In this document: positions 1 through 8,753 of the stretch, piece after piece
How the letters are laid out: each line of letters opens with the position of its first letter
Numbering within the stretch: the first letter of the stretch is position 1
NCBI RefSeq assembly: GCF_003628145.1
Contig: NZ_RBZV01000001.1
Coordinates: 508,299 to 572,298 of the forward strand
DNA from: Trinickia fusca
Lineage (GTDB): Bacteria > Pseudomonadota > Gammaproteobacteria > Burkholderiales > Burkholderiaceae
Direction of reading: 5' to 3'
Length of the DNA stretch: 64,000 nucleotides
The notes under the pieces: generated by a model
Databases searched by the model: none
What the model was told of the DNA's origin: nothing
The model's input: only the letters and a program-made list of their open reading frames with translations
Position numbers and translations under genes: made by a program

Positions 1-507
1 TCGAGCCCCGCTGCGGCGAGTCCTGCTGCGGCAAGTCCTGCTGCGTCGAGCCCCGCCGCATCGGGGCCGCAAAGCGCGAGCGTCTCCCCGGCGCTCGCCG
101 CGAATGTCGCGGCAGCACTGCAGGGTGTTGCGGCCGCGCTGACGAATCCGTCCGCCGCCGCCGCCGTCAGTACCGTGCAAGGCGCCTCTGCGGCCGTGGT
201 ATTTGGCGACACCACGGCCGTGATCGTTGGGGACCGCGTCAAGGTCACCAGCGGAGACGCACATTCGGAAGTCAATGGAACGGACTTCTCGTTGAACGCG
301 AACAGCGTTTCGTTGGACGGGACGAGGACGGACCTCGCTGGATTCGTTACCGGTGTGACCGGGGCGAGTGTGGATACGACGGGATTTTCCGTCATCGCGC
401 ACGGAGCGAGAGTCGACACGGTGGGCGCGCTTATTGAAGACAACAAGGTAACGGTCTCAAAGAAAGAGCACCACATAGACGTTGTCGGACTCCGAATAAC
501 TTTTTGA
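1..507 (+). CDS. VgrG-like T6SS spike protein, C-terminal end (partial)
   Basis: The reading frame is open from the first base of the window to TGA at 505-507, so this is the last 168 residues of a longer protein. The visible start is a Ser/Pro/Ala-rich linker with repeats of the type SPAAA (about residues 1-25). A low-complexity Val/Thr/Gly/Asp-rich tail follows, which resembles the needle-like beta-helix at the end of VgrG proteins. The next four genes are the usual DUF2169, pentapeptide, DUF3540 and DUF4150 companions of a vgrG gene. The assignment rests mostly on that context. No conserved VgrG core is visible here, and another cargo-loading protein of the cluster is possible. Confidence 0.45.
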   Translation, partial: SSPAAASPAAASPAASSPAASGPQSASVSPALAANVAAALQGVAAALTNPSAAAAVSTVQGASAAVVFGDTTAVIVGDRVKVTSGDAHSEVNGTDFSLNANSVSLDGTRTDLAGFVTGVTGASVDTTGFSVIAHGARVDTVGALIEDNKVTVSKKEHHIDVVGLRITF

Positions 508-539
508 TCGACGCTTGCTTGCGGGCATGAGGGTGCAGG

Positions 540-3017
540 ATGAAGACCATCAAACCATTCAGGATCAGTCCGCTGACTCGCCTCTATCGGATGCATGGGC
601 ATGAGCACCTTGGCGTTGCCTCGCTGATGGTCGCGACGCTGGGCGAGAATCCGCAGCTACTGACGGACTCCGAGCTCTGGAATCTGGCCGGCGACGAACT
701 GGGCGCGTATACGCTGGACATGGCATTGCCGAAGGCGCATCCGGAGTTTCTCGTTTCCGGATATGCGTACGGAAAATATGCCGACGCGCCGGGCGCAGGG
801 GGATGCGAGGTCGGCGTCCGTATCGCCGGCGTGGAAAAACGGCTGCGGGTATCGGGCGACCGTCAATGGGCCGGTGCGCGTGCCACGGCGCCGCAGCCTT
901 TCGAGCGACTGAAGCTCGACTGGGAATTCGCCTACGGCGGTATGGGTTGCGCGGACAATCCCCGCGGGCGGGGGGCCGAGACGGCGCAGGGTGCCACGCG
1001 TCCGCTGCCGAACGTTGAATATGCGAGTAGTCCAATGCGCTTCCCCGACGAGCGCCCCCTGCCTGCAGGCTTCTGCCCGATCGACGCTCAGTGGCCGCAG
1101 CGCGCGGGCCTGTGCGGCGAACACGATCGGCAATGGCTGGAAGAGGACTTTCCGGGTTTCCCTCGCACGCTCGACCCGCGCTACTTCAACATCGCGCCGG
1201 CCGATCAGCAATGGGTCGCGCTTTCCGAATTCCCGGATGGGGTCGCCTACGAGCTGATGCATCTGCATCCCGAACACGCATTGCTGAGCGGACGCCTGCC
1301 CGCGCTGCGCGCGAGAACCTTCATCGTGCGCAAGGGCAGCGAGGCGCCCGAAGAAATTCCGATGCGGCTGACCACCGCCTGGTTCATCCCACACCGCGAA
1401 CGGGTGGTGATGATCTATCACGGCGTGACGGTCGTCCGGGCGTTCGATGCGAGCGACGTCCAAACGTTGCTGTTCGGTGCGGATTCGAGTGGGCAGCCGA
1501 GGCCGGCCGAATGGTATCGCGAGGTGATCGAGCGGCGCACACGACATGAGAAGAAGGCGCTCTATGCGCTGCGAGATCAGGATCTCTTGCCCGAAGGCTG
1601 TTTTTCGCCTGATCTTCCCGCCAGGTCCGGGGCCGTTTCGCAAAGTGCGAGGCAACGATTGCTGCAGGACCAATTGAGCGTTTTTCCGAATGCCGCCCTC
1701 GTAGCGGCACCCCGTCTCGATCAACTGGTCGAGTTCGTCGAACGCCACGAAGCGGCGGCCGCCGAGCAGCGTGCTGGTCTGGAACAAATGCAGCGGGATC
1801 TGGCGGCCCATCGCGAGGCATGTGCAGGAGGGCGGCGTGGCCCGCCTGCCGGTATCGCCGCAGCGGATGATGATGTCGCGCGCGAGAGCACGGCATCGGC
1901 CGATCAATTAGATATGCAGAAGATGAAGCGCGATGCGGATGAGGGTCTGCGCAAGCTGTATCTGCAATCGGTGCAACACCAAGACGCGCCTCTACGCCTG
2001 GACGAGGCCGCTTCGCGGTCACGCCGCACATTCGTCGCAGCGGCCGTCGCTGCAGGACGATCGCTGGAGGGCATCGATCTGACCGGCGCGGATCTGTCCG
2101 CGATGGATCTGCGCGGCGCGCGGTTCGCCGGCGCCATGTTCGAAAACGCCGACCTGAGCGGCACCGATCTGGCGGATACGGATTTGAGCCGTACCGTATT
2201 GGCACGTGCGACCCTGAGGCAGACGAAGTTCTGCCATTCGGATTTGACGGGTGCCAACCTCTCGCTGGCCGATTGCGACCACACGGACTTCACCGGTGCC
2301 GACCTCAGCGATTGCATCGTTGAGCGTGTGCAGCTACGAAATTGCAGATTGACCGGTGCCACCCTTGCGAATACCCGCTTCGGCGATTGCGGATTCAAGG
2401 CGACCGATTTCAGTCGGGCAACGCTGAGCAACTTGATCTTCATCGATCAATCCTTCGAGGAGGTGGACTTCTCGGGGGCGACGATCCGCAAGATGCTGCT
2501 GCTGAACTGCTCGCTCGTCGCCGTACGGTTTTCGGCAGCCAATATCGAGGGATTCGGGATCGTCGAGGCGCAGGCCCCCGGGCAGCTTCGTTTCGACCAC
2601 GCGAATCTGGTGAAGGCATGCTTCGTCCGGCACTGCGACATGGGGCGCGCCGATTTTTCGTCGGCATCGCTGAAGGAAGTCAATTTCCGCGAAACGAATC
2701 TTCGAGACGCGGATTTCAGCCGAGCGCGCATCGCCAGTTGCGATTTCACCGATGCCTGCTTGCAGGCTGCCCATTTTCGCGGCGCGAAGGTGGAGGGGAG
2801 CTTCTTCGTGCGGGCCGATTTCACTGGAGCCGATCTTCGGGACACCGACCTCTTGGCCGCGTACTTGCGGGGCGCGACACTGAACGGTGCCGACCTGCGC
2901 CGAGCCAATCTGTTTCGCGCCAATCTGTCGGAAATTCTGGCCGACGCCGATACCCGATGGGAAGAGGCGTACGTCGACAAGGCGATGCGGTTTCCGCTGG
3001 CGCAGGCCCGCCCATGA
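540..3017 (+). CDS. DUF2169 and pentapeptide-repeat protein of a T6SS cluster
   Basis: This is an 825-residue protein. Residues about 15-330 match the DUF2169 family, with the characteristic VSGYAYG and FAYGGMG motifs. A charged, probably coiled linker follows at about 380-500. From about residue 510 to the end there are pentapeptide repeats of A(D/N)Lxx type, such as LTGADLSAMDL, predicted to form a right-handed quadrilateral beta-helix. DUF2169 proteins lie beside vgrG and PAAR-like genes and are thought to help load effectors onto the spike; no enzymatic activity is known. The stop codon overlaps the next start (ATGA at 3014-3017), indicating translational coupling. The ATG start lies behind a GGGTGCAGG purine-rich stretch. 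Confidence 0.85.
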   Translation: MKTIKPFRISPLTRLYRMHGHEHLGVASLMVATLGENPQLLTDSELWNLAGDELGAYTLDMALPKAHPEFLVSGYAYGKYADAPGAGGCEVGVRIAGVEKRLRVSGDRQWAGARATAPQPFERLKLDWEFAYGGMGCADNPRGRGAETAQGATRPLPNVEYASSPMRFPDERPLPAGFCPIDAQWPQRAGLCGEHDRQWLEEDFPGFPRTLDPRYFNIAPADQQWVALSEFPDGVAYELMHLHPEHALLSGRLPALRARTFIVRKGSEAPEEIPMRLTTAWFIPHRERVVMIYHGVTVVRAFDASDVQTLLFGADSSGQPRPAEWYREVIERRTRHEKKALYALRDQDLLPEGCFSPDLPARSGAVSQSARQRLLQDQLSVFPNAALVAAPRLDQLVEFVERHEAAAAEQRAGLEQMQRDLAAHREACAGGRRGPPAGIAAADDDVARESTASADQLDMQKMKRDADEGLRKLYLQSVQHQDAPLRLDEAASRSRRTFVAAAVAAGRSLEGIDLTGADLSAMDLRGARFAGAMFENADLSGTDLADTDLSRTVLARATLRQTKFCHSDLTGANLSLADCDHTDFTGADLSDCIVERVQLRNCRLTGATLANTRFGDCGFKATDFSRATLSNLIFIDQSFEEVDFSGATIRKMLLLNCSLVAVRFSAANIEGFGIVEAQAPGQLRFDHANLVKACFVRHCDMGRADFSSASLKEVNFRETNLRDADFSRARIASCDFTDACLQAAHFRGAKVEGSFFVRADFTGADLRDTDLLAAYLRGATLNGADLRRANLFRANLSEILADADTRWEEAYVDKAMRFPLAQARP

Positions 3018-4096
3018 GCACGTGCGCGGAGCAGATCTCCGAGGCTATCCGTCAGGGCCGAGTCATCAAAGACATCGTGATCGATTCGGAAAACCTGGAT
3101 GGGCATGACTTCTCCGGCGGTGTGTTCGCGCACGTGCAGTTCATGGATGTCTCCATGCGGCGCGTGCAGCTCGGTGATGTCGTGTTCAACGAATGCCGGT
3201 TTCGCGGCGTCGACATGCTGCAGGCGGATTTATCGAAGTGCATCTTCGAAAAGTGCCACCTTGACGATGTTTGCCTCTCGGAAAGCCTTCTGCACGGATG
3301 CACGATGAGTTCGACGCATGCCGTTGGTGCGGATTTTTGTGGGGCGCACGCGAACGGCTTCAACTGCGTGAAGTGCGACTTGAGCGCGTGCAGGTTTCAT
3401 GACGCGCGAATCGAATCCTCGGTCTTTAGCGAAACGCGGCTGGAACGTGCTGATTTCACGCGCGCCATCGTGCACAAGGCGGTCTTCTATCGGCTCGATC
3501 TGAAAGAGACGATCTTCCTTGAAGCGACGTTCAACGACGCCGTCTTTGCCGAAGCCAGTCTCGTCGGCCAGCGGTTGCGAGGTCAACAGATGTTCCGCTG
3601 TCAGTTTGCCGGCGCGGATCTGCGCAACGTCGACTTCACTGCGGCGAACCTTGCGCGCTGCAATTTCCAGGGGGCAAAGCTGTCGGGGGCACGACTGGAC
3701 GGAGTCGATGCGCCTTACGCGATTTTCTTCGAGACCGACGCACATGACGTCAACTGCCGTCATGCCGCGTTGCCCGACAGCATCTGGGTTCAGGCCGACA
3801 TTCGGAATGTCGACTTCACTGGATCGAAGTTGAACGGGGCCGTGCTTCAACGCACGCGATGCAATGGATCGCGTTTTTCGCAGACGAGCCTGGAGGGCGT
3901 GGATTTTTCTTACGCGGATTTGACGGAAGCCGAATTTGACGGAGCCAGCTTCGCGCGGACCGCGTTTCATGGTGCCATCGAACCCGACATCGCATGGCGC
4001 GAGCATCCCGGCGCAGTAGAGTGCGATCCGGAATTGTCGGAAGCGCAAGCGTGGTCACGGCAAAGGGACGAGAGCAGCCATCGTGACGACCATTAA
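3014..4096 (+). CDS. pentapeptide-repeat protein of a T6SS cluster
   Basis: This 360-residue protein consists almost entirely of pentapeptide repeats (FxGADL, FTAANL, FTGSKL) from about residue 25 to 340. It should fold as a single beta-helix with no recognisable catalytic domain. The frame is open far upstream, but the ATG at 3014 is the sensible start: it overlaps the previous stop as ATGA, and upstream codons are merely a shadow of the DUF2169 gene. It is notably Cys-rich for a pentapeptide protein (for example NCVKCDLSAC). With the repeats at the end of its neighbour it gives the cluster two beta-helix modules. A structural or adaptor role in T6SS loading is inferred from context; the exact role is unknown. 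Confidence 0.85.
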   Translation: MSTCAEQISEAIRQGRVIKDIVIDSENLDGHDFSGGVFAHVQFMDVSMRRVQLGDVVFNECRFRGVDMLQADLSKCIFEKCHLDDVCLSESLLHGCTMSSTHAVGADFCGAHANGFNCVKCDLSACRFHDARIESSVFSETRLERADFTRAIVHKAVFYRLDLKETIFLEATFNDAVFAEASLVGQRLRGQQMFRCQFAGADLRNVDFTAANLARCNFQGAKLSGARLDGVDAPYAIFFETDAHDVNCRHAALPDSIWVQADIRNVDFTGSKLNGAVLQRTRCNGSRFSQTSLEGVDFSYADLTEAEFDGASFARTAFHGAIEPDIAWREHPGAVECDPELSEAQAWSRQRDESSHRDDH

Positions 4097-4119
4097 GGCA
4101 TCCTAAATAGAGGACGAAA

Positions 4120-4779
4120 ATGAATTCAACGGTAGCGGAATCGCCCACTTTTTCTCCGCTCGCCACGCGAGAGAAGGTGGCCGACGTCGTGGACGTACTG
4201 CCCGACGATGTATTCGTCGTCGCATGCGAAGGAGCGAAGCTGCGTTGCCGGCGCGCCTTCAGTTGTCTGGTCGAGCCTCGGATCGGCGACCGTGTCGTTA
4301 TCTCCAGCGTAGATCGGCGAGCCGTTTATGTGACTTCGATCCTGGAGCGCTCGAACGCGGACGGCGTGTACATTCGGGTGCGTGGCGACCTTGTGCTGGA
4401 TGCGACGCAAAACGTTTATCTGAAGAGTGGCGACGCTCTGTGCCTGACGAGTCACAAGCAATTGTCGATCGAGACGAAGCAACTCACGATGTCGTCGCTC
4501 GACGCGTCGTTGTCGTCCGATAGAACGACGCTGACCAGCACGGAATTACGCGGCCGGCTTGGGAAGGTTCGAGTGATCGGCAAGGTGTTGGAGATGGTGA
4601 TGGATCACATCGCACAGTCGTGCCGAAGCAGCTTCCGTTCGGTAGAAACGGTCGAACACCTGCGCGCCTCGCATATCGATCACGCAGCGAGCGGAAACAT
4701 GCGTCTGCACGCGAAGAATACCGTGCTGACGGCCGAGCATCTGTCGAAGATCGATGCCGGGCAAATACACCTCGGTTAG
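4120..4779 (+). CDS. DUF3540 domain-containing T6SS accessory protein
   Basis: This 219-residue protein matches the DUF3540 family. It has an N-terminal beta-rich segment (FVVACEGAKLRCRRAFSCLV, then IGDRVVISS) and a long middle of short beta repeats (residues about 85-145, e.g. LVLDATQNVYLKSGDAL). This recalls the OB fold plus beta-helix stalk of VgrG, so the family is often seen as a VgrG-like stalk mimic; that last point is inference. It starts at an ATG behind GAGGACGAAA, 23 bp after the pentapeptide gene, and is followed after 12 bp by the PAAR-like gene. The fixed gene order vgrG - DUF2169 - pentapeptide - DUF3540 - DUF4150 supports the call. Confidence 0.85.
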   Translation: MNSTVAESPTFSPLATREKVADVVDVLPDDVFVVACEGAKLRCRRAFSCLVEPRIGDRVVISSVDRRAVYVTSILERSNADGVYIRVRGDLVLDATQNVYLKSGDALCLTSHKQLSIETKQLTMSSLDASLSSDRTTLTSTELRGRLGKVRVIGKVLEMVMDHIAQSCRSSFRSVETVEHLRASHIDHAASGNMRLHAKNTVLTAEHLSKIDAGQIHLG

Positions 4780-4791
4780 GAGGAAGCGTCG

Positions 4792-5178
4792 ATGTTTGCG
4801 AATTCAAGCGCGAGCGGCACCAACTCTGCCTCGAGCGTCAATCTGACCCCTCCGGTGGGGGTGCCTGTTTCCTACCCAAACAGGGCTGAGCGGGCAAGCG
4901 CCTTACCGAATGTCCCCAACGTACTGACGGGAGGCGGCCCAACTCATAATGTCGCGACGATTACTCCGTCATCCCGCGGCGACAGTGGCGGGGCGATGGG
5001 CGGTGTGGCATCGGGCACGGTGTCGGGAACGAGCCTGAATGCTCAGGGGGTAGAGTCAGTATTGCTTGCCGCTATGCCCGCGACCCGAATGACTGACCAG
5101 ACGCAGCAAAACAACAGCAATACGATCGGCTCGGGCGTTTCACCTAGTCAGACCATTGTCCTGCTTCTGGCGCCCTGA
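4792..5178 (+). CDS. DUF4150 (PAAR-like) T6SS tip protein
   Basis: This 128-residue protein is a DUF4150/PAAR-like protein. Diagnostic elements are the PVSYPN segment near residue 27, a central Gly/Ser block (SSRGDSGGAMGGVASGTVSG), the AAMPATRMTDQTQQN segment near residue 95, and the SPSQTIVLLL ending. Such proteins cap the VgrG spike of T6SS. This one has the PAAR-like domain only, with no C-terminal toxin extension, so any effector would have to be encoded elsewhere. The start codon follows a strong AGGAGG site. It is the last gene of the cluster and is followed by a hairpin terminator at 5242-5263. Confidence 0.85.
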   Translation: MFANSSASGTNSASSVNLTPPVGVPVSYPNRAERASALPNVPNVLTGGGPTHNVATITPSSRGDSGGAMGGVASGTVSGTSLNAQGVESVLLAAMPATRMTDQTQQNNSNTIGSGVSPSQTIVLLLAP

Positions 5179-5194
5179 TTCAGACCGTGCAACG

Positions 5195-5284
5195 TGCGCA
5201 GGCACTTTGCTTCCTGGGCTGGAAGTGAACTAGAAGTGAAAAAGGCCAGCTTGCGCTGGCCTTTTCCGAATCCTGGTGCCCAGG
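5195..5284. repeat. Partial copy of the tRNA-Leu 3' flank (distal copy)
   Basis: Bases 5241-5284 match 14651-14694, which holds the terminator and 3' end of the first tRNA-Leu gene, at 41 of 44 positions in the same orientation. Two of the three differences are compensatory changes in the hairpin stem. Only the last 11 bases (TGGTGCCCAGG, 5274-5284) are tRNA sequence: the CCA end, discriminator and acceptor 3' strand. Weaker similarity extends outwards to about 5195 (GCAGGCACTTTGCTTC versus GCCGGCACCTTGCTTC). This is the footprint expected of an integration at, or duplication and loss of, a tRNA-Leu gene. Confidence 0.75.
5242..5270. terminator. Bidirectional intrinsic terminator
   Basis: A 9-bp stem (AAGGCCAGC / GCTGGCCTT) with a TTGC loop, A-rich on the left and T-rich on the right. 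It can stop both the T6SS operon (plus strand) and the VOC gene (minus strand). It belongs to the duplicated tRNA-Leu flank. Confidence 0.75.
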
Positions 5285-5287
5285 CGC

Positions 5288-5698
5288 TCAGCCCTGGGGC
5301 ATTTGGGACATGTCCACGAACATGCATTCCCAGATATGCCCGTCGACATCCTCAAAGCTACGGCCATACATGAAGCCAAAATCCTGCTTTGGGTTGACGT
5401 CCACCTTGCCGCCGTTGGCACCGGCTGCATCGGTGATCTGGTCCACGGCGTTCCTGTCTTCAGCCGAGAGCGCCAGCATCACTTCGCTCTCACGGTGAGC
5501 GTCGACGATCGGCTTCTTCGTGAAGGTCGCCCACTTGGCATGCGTCAGGAGCATGACGAAGATGCTGTCCGAAAGGACCATGCACGAGGCCGTGTCGTCG
5601 CTGAACTGCGGATTGAGGGTTGCACCGATCGCGGTGTAGAACGCGGTCGCTTTCTTCAGATCGCTCACAGGCAGATTGACAAAGATTTGCTTCGGCAC
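5288..5698 (-). CDS. VOC (glyoxalase/bleomycin-resistance) family protein
   Basis: The product is about 136 residues with the paired beta-alpha-beta-beta-beta pattern of the vicinal oxygen chelate fold. It opens with KQIFVNLPVSDLKKATAFYT and ends with FEDVDGHIWECMFVD. The subgroup resembles PhnB / lactoylglutathione lyase-like proteins of unknown substrate; metal ligands cannot be assigned confidently. The frame extends to a GTG at 5704, but the GTG at 5698 sits 8 nt after an AGGAG site and is preferred. It is transcribed away from the peptidase gene and ends against the duplicated tRNA-Leu flank. General stress or detoxification is the likely role, but this is not specific. Confidence 0.8.
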   Translation of the reverse strand: MPKQIFVNLPVSDLKKATAFYTAIGATLNPQFSDDTASCMVLSDSIFVMLLTHAKWATFTKKPIVDAHRESEVMLALSAEDRNAVDQITDAAGANGGKVDVNPKQDFGFMYGRSFEDVDGHIWECMFVDMSQMPQG

Positions 5699-6217
5699 GA
5701 GCACTGCTCCTTGGCGTCAATGGGTTAATTGGTCGATACCATCTTGGGATAACTGACCATGCAGTCTACCATGGCGGATGTAGTTAAATTCGGAAGGAAC
5801 GACCTTTATATTTTCATCGGCTAATACCTTACTCTTTCCGATGAGTGTGCTATTTGAAGCGCAAATAAACGGCAATTCAAGAATTCCCTACGAGCATGCG
5901 TAGTGCGCCGAACCTCACGCCCGCGCCCGGTGGAGCTTAGCCGCACTGCGTCTTGACAAGCCACGCGTTCGCGCATAATTTCCTAACGCCGATCTGTCGG
6001 CATATCTACATCGCCCTCCGAAATCCTGTAGTAAAAGCGCTCTACAGACGTTTCGCATCACGCAGTATTAATTCGTCCGGTTTGATAGTCAGGCTCTTGG
6101 TCGTAATCGAGAAGAGGGCTGAATGTCGGCCGCCGCCGGGTATTGCGCGCCGAAAAAACGGTGCGTCACGAACGGGGCGGTCATCGAGAAGCGGCAACTC
6201 AACCACCAAGGACAAAA
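5699..6217. other. Divergent intergenic region with no supported gene
   Basis: About 520 bp between two divergent genes. It is visibly more AT-rich than its surroundings around 5780-5880 and must carry the promoters for the VOC gene (minus) and the S10 peptidase (plus). Short open frames occur but none has a ribosome site and recognisable product. Confidence 0.5.
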
Positions 6218-8053
6218 ATGAAGAAGCGAGATAGGAGTGGTATCCCAGGCCTCGAGCGTCGCCGTGGCGGCGGACTCGGGCTCGGTGCAATCGCGGTGGC
6301 CGTGCTGGCGCTCGCCGGCTGCGGTGGCGGCGACGGCGGCTCGTCGACGGCGGCGAGCGCGAACGCCCAGCAAGTTGCGGCCGCGCAATCTCAGGCCGCC
6401 AGTCAGCAGCAAGCCTCGGCCGATTCGCCTTATACGGATCCGATCGCCTATTCGATGAATGCGGGCGACAGCCTCGATCCGACGCAGGTGACGGAAAACG
6501 CGGCCGTTATGCATCACGATTGGACGTCGGGCAACAAGACGATCCACTACACGACGACCATGGGCCACTTGACGGCGGCCGACCCGGGCGGCAACGCGGA
6601 AGCGACGATGTCGTACGTCGCTTATACGGTGCCGAGCAAGGATGGTAAGCCTCGTCCCGTCACGTTCTTCTACAACGGCGGCCCCGGCTCGTCGTCGATT
6701 TGGCTGCGTCTGGGCTCGTTTGCGCCGACGCGTGTGGCCACGCCCGATCCGCTGATGACGAATTGGCCGAACTTCCCGCTCGTGAACAACGTGCAGAGCC
6801 TCATCGATACGACCGACATGGTCTTCATCGACCCGCCCGGCACGGGGCTCTCGGAAGCGATCGCGCCGAATACGAACCAGAAGTTCTGGGGCAGCGATCC
6901 CGACGTGAACGTCATGCGCGACTTCATCCGTCGCTATATCGCGGCGAACAACCGCACCAATTCGCCGCTCTATCTGTACGGCGAATCGTACGGTACGCCG
7001 CGTACGAACATGCTCGCGCTCGCGCTCGAATCGTCGGGCGTGCACCTGACGGGGATCATGCTGCAGTCGTCGATCCTGAACTATTTCGCCGATGCGGTCG
7101 AAGCCGTCGCGATCCTGAGCGGCAATACGATCGATATGGATGCGCTCAAGCTCGACACCGATACGCTGAGCGGCTATTACCCCGGCTACGCGGCGGTAGC
7201 GGCCTACTTCAACCAACTATCCGTGCCTGCGCAGGCCGACCCGGCACTGTTTGCGTTCCAGTCGGAGCTCTTTACCGCGACGCACTATAACGAGTTCCAG
7301 AACTACGCGCAGTCGTGGGTGCTGAGCCAGCTCGGCGTGCCGACGTTCCTGGGGCCGCCGGTCTTCCCGACTGCACCGACGCTGGCTTCCTGGACGTGGG
7401 CGTCGGGTTTGTCGTTCCAAGCGCTCAACGGCTACTTCAACGTCAACCCGTTCGGCAGCGAGCTACTGCCGGGTACGACGATCGGCCGCTACGACGGACG
7501 CGTGTCTTTGCCCAACAGCGATCCGCGTCTGCAAGCCGATGGCGACCCCTCGGACATCCTGATTTCGCAGCCGTTCACGACGGCCCTCGCGACGCAGATG
7601 CCGACGTATCTCGGCTACACGGCGCCGAACGCGACGTACCTGCCGTTGAATGGCAACATCATCAACGTCTGGAACTTCTCGCATGCGGGCCAGCCGCTGC
7701 CCGACACGATTCCCGATCTGCTGGCGGCGATCGAGATCAATCCGCAGCTGAAGGTGCTGGCGTTGAATGGCTACCACGATCTCGCCACGCCGTTCTTCAA
7801 CACCGAGAAGCAGCTTGCGCGCCTGCAGACGGTGTCCGGGTTCAATCCGAATCTGCAAGTGACGTTCTATCCGGGCGGCCACATGATCTATCTCGACGAC
7901 AATGCGCGCCCGAAGATGAAGTCGGATCTGCGTGACTTCTACGCCGGACAGCAGGCACCCGGTGCGCTCGGATTGTGGATGCTGCCGCCGCCGTGGAGCG
8001 ACGAAAGCCCGGCGGGTACGCCGACGCTGACGGCACAGGCCACGGCGAAGTAA
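6218..8053 (+). CDS. S10 family serine carboxypeptidase, predicted lipoprotein
   Basis: This 611-residue protein belongs to peptidase family S10 (alpha/beta-hydrolase fold). The oxyanion-hole motif NGGPGSSS lies near residue 150, the nucleophile is Ser257 in GESYG, and Asp521 (GYHDLATPF) and His555 (GGHMIYLDD) complete the triad. The N-terminus is a signal peptide with lipobox LAGC, followed by a Gly/Ser/Ala/Gln linker, so the enzyme is probably anchored in the envelope facing the periplasm or outside. The open frame begins at 6143, but the ATG at 6218 has an AAGGA site 6 nt upstream and gives the signal peptide. The family removes C-terminal residues from peptides at acidic pH; substrates here are unknown. 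A small EF-hand protein follows. Confidence 0.9.
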   Translation: MKKRDRSGIPGLERRRGGGLGLGAIAVAVLALAGCGGGDGGSSTAASANAQQVAAAQSQAASQQQASADSPYTDPIAYSMNAGDSLDPTQVTENAAVMHHDWTSGNKTIHYTTTMGHLTAADPGGNAEATMSYVAYTVPSKDGKPRPVTFFYNGGPGSSSIWLRLGSFAPTRVATPDPLMTNWPNFPLVNNVQSLIDTTDMVFIDPPGTGLSEAIAPNTNQKFWGSDPDVNVMRDFIRRYIAANNRTNSPLYLYGESYGTPRTNMLALALESSGVHLTGIMLQSSILNYFADAVEAVAILSGNTIDMDALKLDTDTLSGYYPGYAAVAAYFNQLSVPAQADPALFAFQSELFTATHYNEFQNYAQSWVLSQLGVPTFLGPPVFPTAPTLASWTWASGLSFQALNGYFNVNPFGSELLPGTTIGRYDGRVSLPNSDPRLQADGDPSDILISQPFTTALATQMPTYLGYTAPNATYLPLNGNIINVWNFSHAGQPLPDTIPDLLAAIEINPQLKVLALNGYHDLATPFFNTEKQLARLQTVSGFNPNLQVTFYPGGHMIYLDDNARPKMKSDLRDFYAGQQAPGALGLWMLPPPWSDESPAGTPTLTAQATAK

Positions 8054-8099
8054 CAGGCGATTGCGGTTTTTTTCGGCTACCTTTTATAGCGAGCGGATC

Positions 8100-8492
8100 A
8101 TGTCACTAATCGATATGCTGCGACGACTTTCTCCTTGGATCGTATTGAGCGTGCTGGCTGGCGGCGTCCAGGCGGCGACGCTTCAATCGGTCGCGCCAGC
8201 CCAACTGCCGAATCGCGCAGGTGGGGTCGACGGCCCGTACTTCCCGCATGCGCGTGTGGCTGCATCGATGCCGACGACCGGCAACGACCTGGCCCAGCAG
8301 GCGCAGCAGCGGCTTGAAGCGCGTCTCGGCGCGAACACGGTGCTCAGTAACGGCGCTGCGATCACGAAGACACAAGCCCAAACGAACGGGCTTGGCTATA
8401 TCGCCAAGCACTTCGACGAAATCGACACGACACACAGCGGACGAGTCACGATGGGCGACGTCAAGCAGTACCTGCAGCGTCAACACCAATAA
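8100..8492 (+). CDS. Small secreted EF-hand domain protein
   Basis: The product is 130 residues. It has a signal peptide (PWIVLSVLAGGVQAA, cleavage after about residue 25), an Ala/Gln-rich middle, and near the C-terminus one EF-hand-like loop (FDEIDTTHSGRVTMGDVKQY). That loop has Asp at position 1, Asp/Thr in the middle, Gly at the turn and Asp at the end, so calcium binding is plausible but only one hand is present. The ATG at 8100 is chosen over an upstream TTG because it produces the signal peptide. It lies 46 bp after the S10 peptidase and may be co-transcribed; a strong terminator follows at 8536-8580. Confidence 0.7.
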   Translation: MSLIDMLRRLSPWIVLSVLAGGVQAATLQSVAPAQLPNRAGGVDGPYFPHARVAASMPTTGNDLAQQAQQRLEARLGANTVLSNGAAITKTQAQTNGLGYIAKHFDEIDTTHSGRVTMGDVKQYLQRQHQ

Positions 8493-8535
8493 AGACCGTC
8501 TTCTCCGATCACGGAAGCGTGACGGTGCTTGAACC

Positions 8536-8580
8536 ACACCCCAAAAGTCGGACGCCGATCCAACCTTTGGGGTGTTTTTC
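8536..8580 (+). terminator. Intrinsic terminator after the EF-hand gene
   Basis: Perfect 10-bp stem 8536-8545 / 8566-8575 (ACACCCCAAA / TTTGGGGTGT). The 20-nt loop itself contains a TCGG/CCGA mini-stem, and a run of five T follows. It separates the peptidase operon from the heptosyltransferase gene and argues that the latter does not start at the TTG at 8529. Confidence 0.85.
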
Positions 8581-8753
8581 ATGGCGCGGACCTTTTCCGA
8601 AGCTTGTTGCCGAGACGCCCACTCAAGCCGGCAGCATGGGGGCCGATATACAGCAACGGACAACTGGCGCATCCCCGATGGAATGTTCCACGCCGAATCG
8701 CGGATAATCCATCTCCTACTCCGGCTCAGGCCTCTTCTTTCACACGTCAGGCG

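Noticed and set aside
8529-8753. N-terminal extension of the heptosyltransferase from a TTG at 8529
   Set aside because: The extension overlaps a strong terminator and has no similarity to family N-termini.
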